From positions 620,001 to 684,000 of the forward strand of contig WBVU01000010.1 in assembly GCA_009192285.1 (NCBI GenBank): a stretch of DNA of 64,000 nucleotides, given 5' to 3'. The stretch is from Morchella semilibera. Its lineage: Eukaryota > Ascomycota > Pezizomycetes > Pezizales > Morchellaceae. Shown here in pieces: positions 1 through 10,819 of the stretch (position 1 is the stretch's first letter; each line of letters begins with the position of its first letter). A model generated the notes under the pieces. It made no database searches. It was not told where the DNA came from and saw only the letters and a list, made by a program, of their open reading frames with translations. Made by a program: the position numbers and the translations under genes.

Positions 1-515
1 ACCTATTTCATTCTTGTTTCTTAGCTAGAATCGGGTCTGGGCGTTTAGGGTCTCTAGATACATTAAGATATAAATGATCATTGACTCTTGATGACTGAAC
101 GTTACTTTAAGCCGATCGGCCTCGTCATACATACATATGGATCACATGTGAAAGCCTACTGCATGTCTCAAACCCAGAGCAATTCTCCCGGACAACTTCA
201 TACGTCCATTTCACAAAGAAACAGAAATAATCCATTCATGAGATTAATGGGAATACCCTATTTCTCTCCACATATCAATGCATCACATAGCCAGGCGCCT
301 ATTTGATAGCATGCCTGTGAGTACTCCTACCAACGCGACCCCCCAAAAAGGATACTTATAGCTAACAACATTGGAATAGTCGAGTCTGGCCCTCTTGTTG
401 TCGCCGATTTATCATTTGTTTCTTGAGGTCTTTTTATTTTGGAGAAATGTTTACACTCCGGCCACAGCTTCTGTGCTATTTGTCTGGCCGTAGTTCACAA
501 GAGCTAACACGTGAG
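1..515. other. Upstream region, no gene resolved
   Basis: No convincing coding region is visible. It probably contains the promoter and the unresolved first exon or exons of the patatin-like gene that follows. An ATG near 447 opens a short frame, but it joins the homologous frame only through an implausibly short intron. Confidence 0.4.
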
Positions 516-2254
516 GTCTGCGAGGACACAGAAGCTATGGGCTTGGTACACAAAAAAGAAGCCAAAGGATCACCTACTAGAGCAACTTTCCAAGGCGAAA
601 AACTACGAACAGTGGCAGAATACTGCAATTAAGCTCGATGAGGTTCTTGGGAATGATTTGTGGTATGTGCTGTTATATGCGCTCATGGATACCCAATAAC
701 CAGCTCGTTGACAAGCTCTTTAGGCGACAGAACCCCACTAGTAAAGATTATGATTATAGACTCATCTACGAATGCCTTCAATGCTTAATAGAAGCAAGGG
801 AGGAAGGCGATATTGTAAGGCTGGTGAACCTTGTCCGCTCTGGTAAGCTATCTACTCGATGCAGTCCGTGAGATTTTAAGACAGTTTTGATAACTAGTAT
901 TACTGCAGGTCTTCTTCGCAATCTTGGAAACATATCTCATATAAACCTCTTCAACCGCTCATATGCCGGTAGCAAGCTCTTGATCGAGGATTATGTCTCC
1001 GAGGTTGTCACTTGTTTGAAGTACATCGCTAACCTCGAGTCAACTCCCCAACTCACGTCCCAGGCCAAGCTAGATCTTTTCCACGATACCAGACAATCGT
1101 TTGGGCGTTCGACGCTTGTTCTGCAGGGCGGTGCAATGTTTGGACTGTACCATCTCGGCATTGTCAAAGGCCTTCACCTCCGCGGCCTGCTACCCAGAAT
1201 CATAACAGGAACTGGCGTTGGGGCATTGATAGCTGCGCTCGTTGGGATACACCCAGATGAGGAGCTGATAAAGTTCCTCGCCGTTGATGGGATAGACCTC
1301 AGTGCTTTTGACACAAAAAAGAAAGAGGGTAGTTTGAAGAGAAAGATCATGCGATTTTGGAAGCACGGGTACTTTTTAGACGTAAAAGTACTTGAGGAGT
1401 GTGTGAGAGCCAATGTCGGTGACCTAACCTTCGATGAAGCCTACCAGAAAACTAAGCGAATTCTAAACATTACTGTTTCGACCGCCAAAAGGAACGAAGT
1501 CCCAAAGCTCCTTAACTATCTCACAGCGCCGAACGTGCTGATCTGGTCTGCTGCATGCGCTTCCAATGCAACCTCAACGCTCTACGATAGCGTTGAGCTA
1601 ATGTGCAAAGACGAGAACGGTGCCATCGTCCCTTGGGCCGCTCAAGAAATCATTTGGCAGCCCTGGACTCAAGCTTCCCACACCGACCGGGATTCCCCCC
1701 AAACACGCATCGCTGAGCTCTTTAACGTCAATCACTTCATTGTCTCCCAAGCCCGCCCGTACCTTGCACCCTTTCTAACGTCCGACCTCCACCGCCATGG
1801 GCGCCACGGCCTCACACTAAAGATCGCGCGCCTACTCGGGCTAGAAATCCGGCACAGACTCAGCCAACTCGATCTTCTCGGAGTGTTACCGCCCGGCCTG
1901 CGGACGTTCCTGGGGGACGAGACCATCCCGGGCGCTAGTGTCACGGTAGTCCCGCACCTCAGGTTGGCGGACTTTGAGCAACTACTGCAAAACCCAGATA
2001 AAAAGACGGTCAAGTACTGGATTGAAAAGGGCGAGCGGAGCATTTGGCCCGCGGGGGAGCTCCTTAGGGCTAGGTGTGAAATTGAGTTCACGCTCGATAG
2101 ACTATACCTAAAGGTGAGGGACAGCCTACAGAGTTCGCGTGGGGGGGTCGAGTGCTTGGATAAGAGTACTAGTACGCCGGGTTTTGGGCTCAGGCAGAGA
2201 GCGGTCAGTGAAGGTACTGGAAGTACTGGACATAGTAGGAGGCTGTCGAGCTAA
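516..2254 (+). CDS. Patatin-like lipase-family protein (TGL3/4/5-like, DUF3336 + patatin), 5' end unresolved
   Basis: The family comprises lipid-droplet triacylglycerol lipases and lysophospholipid acyltransferases of the yeast Tgl3/4/5 type. Three exons read as one protein of about 537 residues: 516-662, 724-842 and 909-2254, with introns 663-723 (gtatgt...ctttag) and 843-908 (gtaagc...ctgcag). Both splices restore family sequence (DLW|RQNPTS and VRSG|LLRNLGN). The N-terminal DUF3336 part contains WAWYTKKKPKDHLLEQL. The patatin domain follows, with the oxyanion loop QGGAMFG. The usual nucleophile elbow GxSxG reads GTGVG here, so the catalytic serine is absent. Near the second active-site region it has RIAELFNVNHFIVSQ. 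The protein may therefore be a non-hydrolytic member; from memory, some fungal relatives also lack this serine. The exon beginning at 516 follows a plausible 3' splice site; upstream exons were not found. It converges on the CHORD gene downstream. Confidence 0.85.
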
Positions 2255-3106
2255 GCTTGTCTTCAGCCGGGCCCATTGGCGGTATCTGTTCAAGAGCCGG
2301 GCCGAGTCGCGATTCCTGTATTTCTTCCGTCTTCCGTCTTCCGTTTTCCTTTTTTCGTTTTCTTTTCTTTTCTTTTCTTTTCTTTTCTCAATTTCTTAGT
2401 TTCTTAGTATTTCTCCTTTTCCGGATTCTTTTCTGTCGGCTGTAGAAGACGAGATTGGATCGTTTTTTGAATTTTAATATGCAAGTAAGAAGTCTTACGC
2501 GGTGACTCCCAAGTCAAGACCTAACCCTACTTCAATACAAGTCGCACTCAAATTTCAATATATCTCGTCTCAACCTAAAGAAACTTATTTATCGCGTCTA
2601 TCTACCGTATATTGGATTTATTCGAACGATTACTACTACAATGGCACCAAGGCTAGTCCATCTCCGACCTTTGCGAGTCAATGAGGTGTTATAGTGATAT
2701 CAAACGATCACGCTTAGGCTCGCCTAAGTAAATCAAGAACAAGAACCTTAGTAGATTACCGTATGGTGCCATAGGGGCTCTACTTGCCAAATTTTTAAGT
2801 TTAGGACGAGGTATAACCAAAAAAAAAAAGGTTGGGTGGCAACCGTCCTAAACCTGAAACTTCGGCAAGTATATTTATCTAAACAAGCGTCCCACTTCTA
2901 GCGCCCGAAACTGAGGCGCGCTGCTGCATACATACTGTATTGTTTCCGTACCCGTGTTTGTATACAAATCAAGCTATCCGACAACAATTCCCCGTAATAA
3001 GATATTAAGCAATTTCTTTATTGTTATTTCTAACCTCGAGTTGCATCTAGATATCTCACTCTAGGTAATGTATGTAATGCACGCCCACGACCCACTTACA
3101 GCTTTT
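2255..3106. other. Convergent intergenic region
   Basis: This lies between the 3' ends of the patatin-like gene (+) and the CHORD gene (-) and probably holds both 3' UTRs. A pyrimidine microsatellite is at 2343-2393. No other coding or RNA feature is seen. Confidence 0.5.
2343..2393. repeat. (TTTTC)n microsatellite
   Basis: The sequence contains about five to six consecutive TTTTC/TTTCT units, flanked by more degenerate pyrimidine sequence, in the 3' flank of the patatin-like gene. Confidence 0.85.
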
Positions 3107-4367
3107 CTACGCCGTCGCCGGTTTCCCAATCTGGATAATCTCTCCAGTCGTCTCATCGCTCCTAAGCGTCGGCCACGAAGTTCCATCCGCTACGTCAAGT
3201 AAGAAACTATAACGCTCTCTAAACCACTCGTCACCCTCCTCCTAAGAAAGAGGTAACATACCTTTCTTAAGCTTCAGCTCCACCTTTGTACCCATAACTT
3301 GGTATCCGCATCCGCTGGGATCGATGGCTCCATAGAGCGGGAAGCTGACCCTGTAGCGCTTGCTGTCGGGCATAGGCAGGTCCACGTCCAGCTGCTGGGG
3401 GAGGAAGCTAATGACTGCGCGCGCCTTATCAACTTTCTTGGCAAAGATGGAGACGATGACATGTGTGTATGTCTGGTAGAAATCATTGCGGCAGGTGACA
3501 AGTTCCTCCTCTTCGGCGGTTTTTGGAGCGCCGATGAACAAATGCCTATTAGTTGCGCAACCGGCGAGTTTGAGGAATTGGTCGAATTCGAGGACGCGAC
3601 GCTTACAGCAAGAGTATCCTTTAGAGCCTGCGATTTTTCGGTGTTCCGGTAAGTGTCTTCACCGCTTCGCTGCCACCTGCCCTGCACCCCCGGTTTCGCG
3701 AGATTGTCACATACCTTCGTGAAAGATTGGCACCCCCGGATGGAAGACACAACTCCCCTCCTCATCCTCCCTGCTCCCGCCCTCATACAACGCTTCGCAC
3801 CCGCTGCGCTTACACTTTGCACCGATCGGTACTACAGAACCGTGTTCATCCTGCTCGAGCGGCTTCTCCTTCTTCTCCTGTGGTGGTGTCGGCGTCGCTA
3901 CTGGCTTAGGCGCGGGCTTGTGCTCCGAGCCATAGATCTCTGTGCCGTCTGGATTTGTCTCCGGTGGCGGCGCAACTTCGGGATGCTTCTGGCCGGAAGC
4001 GCCGGGGCCCGATGTTTGTGCCGGCGCGAGGGTCGGCGCTGTAGTTGAGTGCTTACCAGTGCTGCAGGGGGGGATGGAGAGGAACTCGTCGAATGTCAGA
4101 ACCTACCGCCGGATGGTGTCAGGGTTAGTAGACGAGAGTGGGGCCGGACTGGGACGAGGTGGGACGTACTCGGGGTTTACAGCATTGCCAGCCTGGTGTA
4201 ATTGGCTGTTAGTAGTGTGCAGCAGGCAGGGCGTAGAAGGTGGGTTATGGGAGTGCACCTTTTTGACCTTCGTGGAATATGGGAGCACCCGGGTGGTGAT
4301 AGCAGTCTTCCTCGGGGTCAGTGAAGGTCTTCTCACAGCCTTTGTGGGTACACTTCTGGGCGGCCAT
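3107..4367 (-). CDS. CHORD and CS domain protein (RAR1/CHORDC1-like Hsp90 cochaperone)
   Basis: CHORD proteins bind zinc through Cys/His-rich domains and act with Hsp90 and Sgt1-type partners; A. nidulans ChpA is a fungal member. The ATG at 4367 gives MAAQKCTHKGCEKTF. Five exons (4259-4367, 4170-4192, 3715-4102, 3262-3627, 3107-3189) total 969 nt, giving 322 residues in one frame. Introns are 4193-4258, 4103-4169, 3628-3714 and 3190-3261, all GT...AG. The order is CHORD I (CTHKGCEKTFTDPEEDCYHH, then WQCCKPRV), a Pro/Lys-rich linker, CHORD II (CKRSGC, CVFHPGVPIFHEG, YSCCKRRVLEF) and a C-terminal CS (p23-like) domain with FYQTYTHVIVSIFAKK and the ending GEIIQIGKPATA. The architecture matches full-length family members. 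Orthology is well supported, and the cochaperone role is inferred from the family. Confidence 0.93.
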
Positions 4368-4918
4368 TGTTCTCTTTCTCTTTTTAGCTATTTTATAATA
4401 AGTGATGGTCTGATGATTCGATAATGATGCTTTGAACAAGAATTGAAATAGAATTGACAGAGATATAAGGTGGGAGAGAGATAGATAGTGACAGACAGGC
4501 AGACAAATAGTGAGGCTGCTTCCTTAAGACGCCCTCTCCTCCTCCCCCCCCCCGCGAGAGAGAAGCTTCTAGACCACTAGTGCAGAACGGGCAGGGTAAC
4601 TACGACATACCCTTCCTACCCGGCTTGTCATTGGCGGGATGCGTCTATGGCGTGCATTGATTGATCACTGTGACATGGGGGGGAAAAAAAAAAGGACTCG
4701 GGACGGAGATTTTAAAGAGTGATCCGGCTGGCAGAGACGGAGGTACTCTAGAGTAGGTATGTAGGTGGTATTGCATGCGGTACTCTAACGAGATCGGGAT
4801 GTGTGAGATTCGGGATCGACAGCGGTACAAGAAAATGGAGCGATGGGGTCAATGTCACGCCTAATAGAAACTAGAAACTTTGACTTGCCAAGACACTCTA
4901 ATGTAGTATTTGTGATTA
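4368..4918. other. Upstream region of the CHORD gene
   Basis: This is the putative promoter and 5' UTR of the minus-strand CHORD gene. It has short homopolymer runs (C at about 4545, A at about 4685) and no further gene. Confidence 0.4.
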
Positions 4919-5333
4919 CATGTGCCCCAGGGGTCCTCAAAGTGATGCAACGGCGACAAAAACTACATGTACTAACTTCGCAGCTACTGGCCACTAAGCC
5001 CAAAAGTTGGGAAGTAATTTATATATGTCTAATTGCATCAGGCGGAGCTATATAATAATAGTAAACGGAAATACAAATGGAAAAAATTGACTGGGTCTAG
5101 CTTTGATGGTGGTCGCGACACCAGGATATTAATGAAGTAATACCAGAGGTTGATTGTTATTACTTTTCTTGATGGTGAGAGGGAGCGGTTTAGGCCTCTC
5201 CCTCTCGACTAAGTACACTCTTTCTTACTCTTTCTCACCTGTTATCCTTAATAATACACCTTTACTAAAGGGTTGTAATGTGGATTACCACAATTAAGCT
5301 CGTTGCATCACTTTAAGGACCCCGGGGTACATG
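4919..5333. mobile_element. MITE-like element with TA target duplication (Tc1/mariner type)
   Basis: A 415-bp non-coding element with terminal inverted repeats of about 33 bp. The left end reads CATGTGCCCCAGGGGTCC, then CTCAAAGTGATGCAACG; the right end, reverse-complemented, reads CATGTACCCCGGGGTCC, then TTAAAGTGATGCAACG. TA dinucleotides flank both ends (4917-4918 and 5334-5335), the duplication typical of Tc1/mariner/pogo elements. No transposase is encoded, so it would depend on one supplied elsewhere. The family assignment is inferred from the TA duplication only. Confidence 0.75.
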
Positions 5334-6324
5334 TACTTAAGAGTACATGCAAGTCCCTTATAATAGAGGTACATACAACATACTTGGCAGATCTTGTCTG
5401 CTGATAGTAAATTTTGATCTCGCACATGTTGGTATACTTGTTGCCAATTTTTGCACCTGTTCTAATTGCAGAAACACAGTAGTGCGAACATACTGTACTT
5501 CATGTAGTGTTATCAACTGATAGTGATGACTAACCTTATCGAGCCGACAGGGACCAGGGTCTAAGTATAAACCAGGGTTTTCAACTAATCGGAAGAAAAC
5601 TTTGTTTTGTGAGTGCGTCATAGTTAAAAATGACATTTTGCACCTAGGAACGCACTTTGCATGACACCCACCCTATAATTTGCCTCGTGGTCAATTTCTC
5701 GTGTAGTCGTTGATCTACACGTAGCGGGATATATATATATACAAATTGCTATTCCAGATTCCAAAGTATGTAGATATAAAAATATACAATGGGAAATATG
5801 GCTCATTTCTCTCAACCCACCCCATAATAATACAATGTAACGTAAAGAATACGGACGCCGCCAGTCAGGTGGGGGGAGAATGCGAAGAGAATGAAAAAAA
5901 TGCCCCCCTTAGTTCGCCATGCGTGCACTCCGGGCTCCCATCCTATCCCCAAAAATTCGATGAACGAATGGAACCAAGAAAGTATAGAAACAGGAAGAAG
6001 AAATGAATATAGAGAGCGAGGGTAGTAAAAGAAAAAGAAAAAGAAACCACTACAGCTCAAAATTGATATTTGCAAAAACGGACCCCCCAAAAAAGTATTT
6101 ACAAACAGTGAAAAAAAGAAAGAAAAAACAATATGATGGTGATGATGATGAATGTTGTGGGATTAATGATAGTGATTAATTAGAAGAGCGAGTGTGTCGA
6201 AGTGAAGTGCGGAGGTGATGGCTATAGGTAATTGTTTCTAAGTGAGCTTGAAGTTTAGGCGTAGATCCCTATAGATAACGGTTAGTCTTTATCTCGACAA
6301 ATCAATAGCCGCGGGTCAGGGTTA
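5334..6324. other. Intergenic, no gene recognised
   Basis: AT-rich sequence between the MITE and the 3' end of the DUF3455 gene, with short A-runs at 6015-6125. Short frames here have no recognisable domain. Confidence 0.4.
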
Positions 6325-7194
6325 CTAACAATACTCTGTAGCATACTCCACACTGAATTCCTTCTCCATTATTCCTTGACACGTCGTCGGTGGTTTCCCA
6401 CCCGCTGTCAAGATGCGGTAGCCCAACTTATAATCCACGGATAAGTCCGGGATTGCCTTGATCCTAAGCCAGTCCACAGCCCCATATCCCACTCCAAGCT
6501 CGCCTTTTGACGCGGTTGCGACTGCCGGTACACCCTCATCTCTCTGTCCCGCGAGCAGATACCTGTCGTTCTTCTCCACACGAAAGTCGAATACAGGAAC
6601 CGTGTTATTCGGCGCAAAGTAGTGGTGTCCGACCATGATCTGCTGACCGGTCATCCGCGCGACGATCGAAAGCGACTTCGCAATGACATCTCTACCGATG
6701 TTGACCATGATATCAGGAAGGGTGTGGAGGAGCGTTGGGTTACATGCCACGAGGCAGGAAGCATCGTAGAGAGTTGCAACAGCGCCATTGGCTGCAGGAA
6801 TTGTAGTGCTGAGTGAATCCGCGCAAGTATAGTTCTGGACGCCGCGTCCGAGGACTACACGGGCAAGAGTTGTGCCGGCATCTGGTGGAGAAAGGTTTTC
6901 CGTGCCTGTAGCAATCTGTTAGTAAGAATTACTCGGGTTTGGTGTTTATATATATAGAACCCTGGCGCCAAACTGCGGGGCATGCATATAAGTGGCTGAT
7001 AGGCCAAAGGGTAACTAACCATTTGTGTCGGGCATGACCGCTCCTGAGAGATCGCAGCCGGTGATCTTCTGATTCTTGTAAGCAGCAAGGAGCGTTGCGA
7101 GCTCGGTAAGCTGAGGACTGGCACTGAGTGGGAAGGCGTTCGCGGCGGCGCTGGTGAAGCCAATTACCACAGTGGCGAATTGATGGAAGAGCAT
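6325..7194 (-). CDS. Secreted DUF3455-family protein
   Basis: Two exons (7020-7194 and 6325-6905) joined over the intron 6906-7019 (gttagt...ctacag) give 756 nt and a protein of 251 residues. The ATG at 7194 begins MLFHQFATVVIGFTSAAANA, a typical signal peptide. Family-like features are VVLGRGVQNYTCA, NGAVATLYDASCL, a central HYFAPNNTVPVFDF, and the C-terminal block YRILTAGGKPPTTC followed by VEYATEYC. DUF3455 proteins are common in fungi and usually extracellular; their biochemical role is not established. The length fits the family. The splice restores continuous homology (PDTN|GTENLSPPDAG), which supports the model. Confidence 0.85.
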
Positions 7195-9495
7195 AGTGAA
7201 GATATTTTTATAGGAAAAAAAAAAGGGTTCAAAGATATGTACGGATTAATCTTCTTGCGGGTGGGAAGACAAGATGCACAAAACAAAGATTGTGGGGTCT
7301 AAGTAGTCGAATGAACGAGTACTGAGACAGGTCAACACTGAATAGGACTGAGGCTAGGGGACGTGAAAAACAATAAGTAGGAGCAGAGGATCGAATTCGG
7401 CACCGCTGCAAACACAAGCAAGTGGGAGAGAGTAAAGAACTGTGTTCGGCGGTAAGAAGATCTCCTAGTATATCCTACTGAATTGACAGATTCAATGAGA
7501 TGGTGAAACTGATCAGCCAAAAGTGGGAGACATTCGGGGTAATATATGTACTTGCGAGCGTGTGTGCGGCGCATAACCAAACTAGACGAATGTCGAAGAG
7601 TCTCAGACATCTGGTACCACAGTCCAAGACTAAGAGTGGTATTGAGAGCCCTCATGACAGAACATGGGGGTGATAGATTTTCCGGACAGGCATACATAGG
7701 ATAAGCAAGGTTACTGTGTGTACTAGAGTATGCAGTTAACCTTCAAGGACCTAGAGGTTGGTGGGTGTGTAAGGTTTGCGGTACCTAGGGTAAGTCTTAG
7801 ATCAGTATATCCTAGGGAGAGAGTGGGACCAACAACTCGTTTTCACACGAGAGCAGCTTGCACACTGGTCCTGGTCCACAAGTGTGTACATGTATCTATC
7901 CATAATCCTAAAACCCATGCCCACATCAGGTTACTCGCTCGCTTGATCGGTCTGGCTCGACCGTACCTGCATGGCTTGTGTGTCTTGTAGACGAGATTCT
8001 GCAGCCAATCCTTGAGAGTCCAAGACGTACCCTGTTGCTGCACGTTCATCACTCGTCACTCCCCTCCCCAAACTCACAATATGATTCGACTCGTCTCATC
8101 TCCACAAAGCTTGGTGCTCGGCTGGTACTAAAGTTGGCCCTTCATTCGCTCATCCCAGTTCCTTTTCCCGCCTTTTTCCGTTCCCTCTTTCACTGGGCTG
8201 CGGCAAAAATATACCACTAATCTCGCCTACTAAGCGCCTATTCCACTTAAATACCCCCAATTAGATCCTATCCGGGTCGTGACCCCTCCAACCGGCTATA
8301 ATTAGAAATCTCGGACAGTTGCAAATAAATCCCCTTCTGGAAGTGGAGGAAATCGGTAGACACCCGAGAGGTTAAAGTTGGATTAGGTTCGAATCTTTAC
8401 CGCCTGCGTGTGGCCGATATTAAACAAACATAAGGATGCTACCGCAATCATTCATCGATCTCGATATATTCATAGGCACCCCCTCACGAATGTTTATTCT
8501 CGTGCTCTCAAATATATTGGCATGTTGTACGTACTACACCCCCCTTCCTGAAGTCCCTTGTATTTTATTCAACGGTGTTGCTTAACAAGAGCCGGCCTTA
8601 AATCTCCATACCACTAAAAACAACCACGAGTGATCACACATGATTTTGGCCAACAGGTAACTCCAGCTTTCCGGATAGTTCTGTCAGTCTCAATTACTCA
8701 TTTCTTGCAGTACCGCATGCTGTTCCCATATTGCCGCTACTCGCATGCCGGGCTTACTCTGTCTGATCTATCATGGTCACCAGCCGGAGCTCGAAGTTAG
8801 GCACCAGCTGGGCTGCATCTCATACCGCGGGACAGGTCAGACATACATGTACTTACTCTACTACTCGTGGTGCGCAGTATATCCGTTCCTTGGACAGGCA
8901 CAGTTCTGGTCCAGTTCCCTACAGGATTACCCACCGCTGTGCATATATCTTAGCTTATTGATCATCAGGTCCCTTTCATCCGTTGATCGCTCCCGCCTTT
9001 ATCTTCTTCGGGGCCTAGGACGCCTATTCCGTAACGAGCGCGCCTTTATTCAGTGCCATGTTGAATCTTTTGATTCGACAGCCGTTGAGTACGTCCAAAG
9101 CATACATGTATTCCGCGTTATGCTACGCGGTCACTCAAAGCAGGTAGAGGAGTCCTGGGTAAGACCGTTCGGAAATATACCTCAGTGACGTGGTTCAACA
9201 GATTCAACGCCATGTGCGTCATATGGCATTGGGCCGTCCGGGCTATATAAATCTAATAAACCTGTCAGATAGGCTTTCTCAGCCTCATGATCCATCAGGT
9301 ATTCAATGGAAAAGAAAAAAGGCTATCGGTAATCTAGAAAATTACAAATTCTCGGCAATGACCCCCGTCATTCCATGAGAGATACACAGTAAGGATTACA
9401 TTTAGTATGGTAAAATATAGAATAATAATACATGTATGTAGTGCAATGTATACGTACATGTATGTACTTAATGTAGTATTTAGTAGTAGATACAT
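7195..9495. other. Intergenic, no protein gene recognised
   Basis: Contains the 5' flank of the DUF3455 gene. Open frames up to 147 codons (8745-9188) show no domain and are probably chance. A tRNA-Leu-like relic lies at 8335-8412. The palindrome TACATGTA recurs here. Confidence 0.4.
8335..8412 (+). other. tRNA-like relic (leucine-type features)
   Basis: The stretch contains a D-arm-like segment GTGGAGGAAATCGGTAGACA and a B-box-like GGTTCGAATC spaced as in a tRNA. The AATCGGTAGACAC signature resembles bacterial or organellar tRNA-Leu. The acceptor ends do not pair and no long variable arm is seen, so this is at best a degenerate relic, possibly of mitochondrial origin. Confidence 0.25.
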
Positions 9496-9866
9496 TGGTC
9501 TCGTTCCCAGACCCCAGCGGTATTTTTTTGGTTGTATGGTTCAATACCGGAAGGGTCTGGTGTGCTTGCCCAAAAAGTTTGTACCAGTCCTTTTTCTTGC
9601 CCAAAAGTCCGGTTTCTATGCCAAAGAGCTCCCAAAAACTCCGGATTCTGCAACAAAAAAGTCCGGTTGCCCTCCAAAATCCCCCGGTTACTATACCAAA
9701 AACTCCGGATTCTCTACCAAAAAAAAGTCCGGCGGGGTTATTTAGAAACCCGGATTTTTTCCGAAAAGTTATTGCTCCAGACCCTACTATGATAAACCTA
9801 AATTATCTATCGGTCACAACCACCACCACCACCACTAACATCACCGTATGGGCTGGGAACGAGACT
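9494..9866. repeat. Inverted-repeat element with internal minisatellite
   Basis: About 370 bp bounded by inverted copies of GTCTCGTTCCCAG: GGTCTCGTTCCCAGAC on the left, and GGGCTGGGAACGAGAC on the right as read on the plus strand. Between them (about 9570-9740) is a degenerate array of units built around AAAAAGTCCGG and CCAAAAACTCCGGATTCT. No coding function is evident. It is either a MITE carrying a minisatellite or a minisatellite flanked by inverted repeats by chance; the first is more likely. Confidence 0.55.
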
Positions 9867-9873
9867 ATAGGTA

Positions 9874-10007
9874 CATGTACTTGTAGTACTGTCCTGACGT
9901 TCCTGAACTGGGCCGCTACGCGCACCCAAAATCAGGAGCCTGGCGTATTTTTGTATAGTAAATATCAGTCGCGTTCAAAAACGTCAGGGCACTACAAGTA
10001 CTACATG
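9874..10007. mobile_element. Small MITE-like element ending in CATGTA, TA-flanked
   Basis: 134 bp. The left end is CATGTACTTGTAGTACTGTC, then CTGACGTTCCTGAAC. The right end, reverse-complemented, is CATGTAGTACTTGTAGTGCC, then CTGACGTTTTTGAAC. TA flanks both sides (9872-9873 and 10008-10009). It has no coding capacity. The terminal CATGT is shared with the larger element at 4919-5333, suggesting related transposase recognition. Confidence 0.65.
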
Positions 10008-10557
10008 TACCCTCTCGTAAGTAAGTATGCACGTTGCGGGAAGATCACACGGTGTTATTTAATTTAGGATATGTATGTCTAATCGCTCAGCCTTCTCCCC
10101 CCCCTGTAATTTACCGCCTCATGTCCAAGAGAAACATCTCTTTCCCCCTCGCCTTCTCTGTAGGAGGTACGTAGTAGCTCTTTCTACTTGCATCTTTTGC
10201 CTCAAACAGTTCATCATGAATTATGAATGACCATTCCAGATAGTTTTTCGCCACGAGTTCAATTCCTGCGCATTATCTGAGTGGGCGGCGATATATTGCA
10301 GCGATTGAAAATTAATAATCTGCATAGAGAATTTTTTCTTTGATGATAGCATCCTGATATCTTAGTGGCTAAAATTAGGCGCTGTGATTGAACTATGGTG
10401 GCTTCGATGATCATGTATTATTGGATGTGGCCCAGAAACTACTCTACATGTACAGCCGCGTCCGCAAAGCTTTGGCACCCCCAGTCTCAAAGCTCATGAG
10501 TTCAAACCGTGATATAAACAACCAGATAAGAGTGACTGCAATGAAAATTTATAGTTA
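10008..10557. other. Intergenic spacer between MITEs
   Basis: Non-coding as far as can be seen; it contains one further ACATGTAC palindrome near 10446. Confidence 0.4.
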
Positions 10558-10816
10558 GGGCCCGTTCGGACAACCTTAGATTATTTCTTTGGATTATTAG
10601 GCAGATTGGATTATCAGAAAGCGAAAATGATTATCAGCAGATAATCTAAACGTCCAGATAACATTGAAATAGGATTAGGCTTTCAGGATATCTGTGTTGT
10701 GGGAATAATCACCTCTAGAGGTGATTATTTTTTTTTTGGCGGATTATTGGGATAATCGGGGGTTCCAAATGCAATTGCACGAACAGCCTAAATTATTGGG
10801 TTGTCCGAAAGGGCCC
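10558..10816. mobile_element. Tourist-like (PIF/Harbinger-type) MITE with TTA duplication
   Basis: 259-bp element. Left terminus GGGCCCGTTCGGACAACC and right terminus, reverse-complemented, GGGCCCTTTCGGACAACC. A TTA trinucleotide flanks each side (10555-10557 and 10817-10819), the target duplication of PIF/Harbinger elements and their Tourist MITEs. The interior is rich in GGATTAT/ATAATC repeats that can form further hairpins. No transposase is encoded. Confidence 0.8.
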
Positions 10817-10819
10817 TTA

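Noticed and set aside
3274-4048. Plus- and minus-strand frames over the CHORD gene (182, 131 and 160 codons)
   Set aside because: Frame shadows of the spliced CHORD-CS exons, which explain the region fully.
8745-9188. 147-codon frame as a possible gene
   Set aside because: No start context, no domain, no splice-supported extension and no homologue recognised.
9495-10067. 190-codon frame
   Set aside because: It runs through a minisatellite and a MITE; the apparent protein is repeat-derived.
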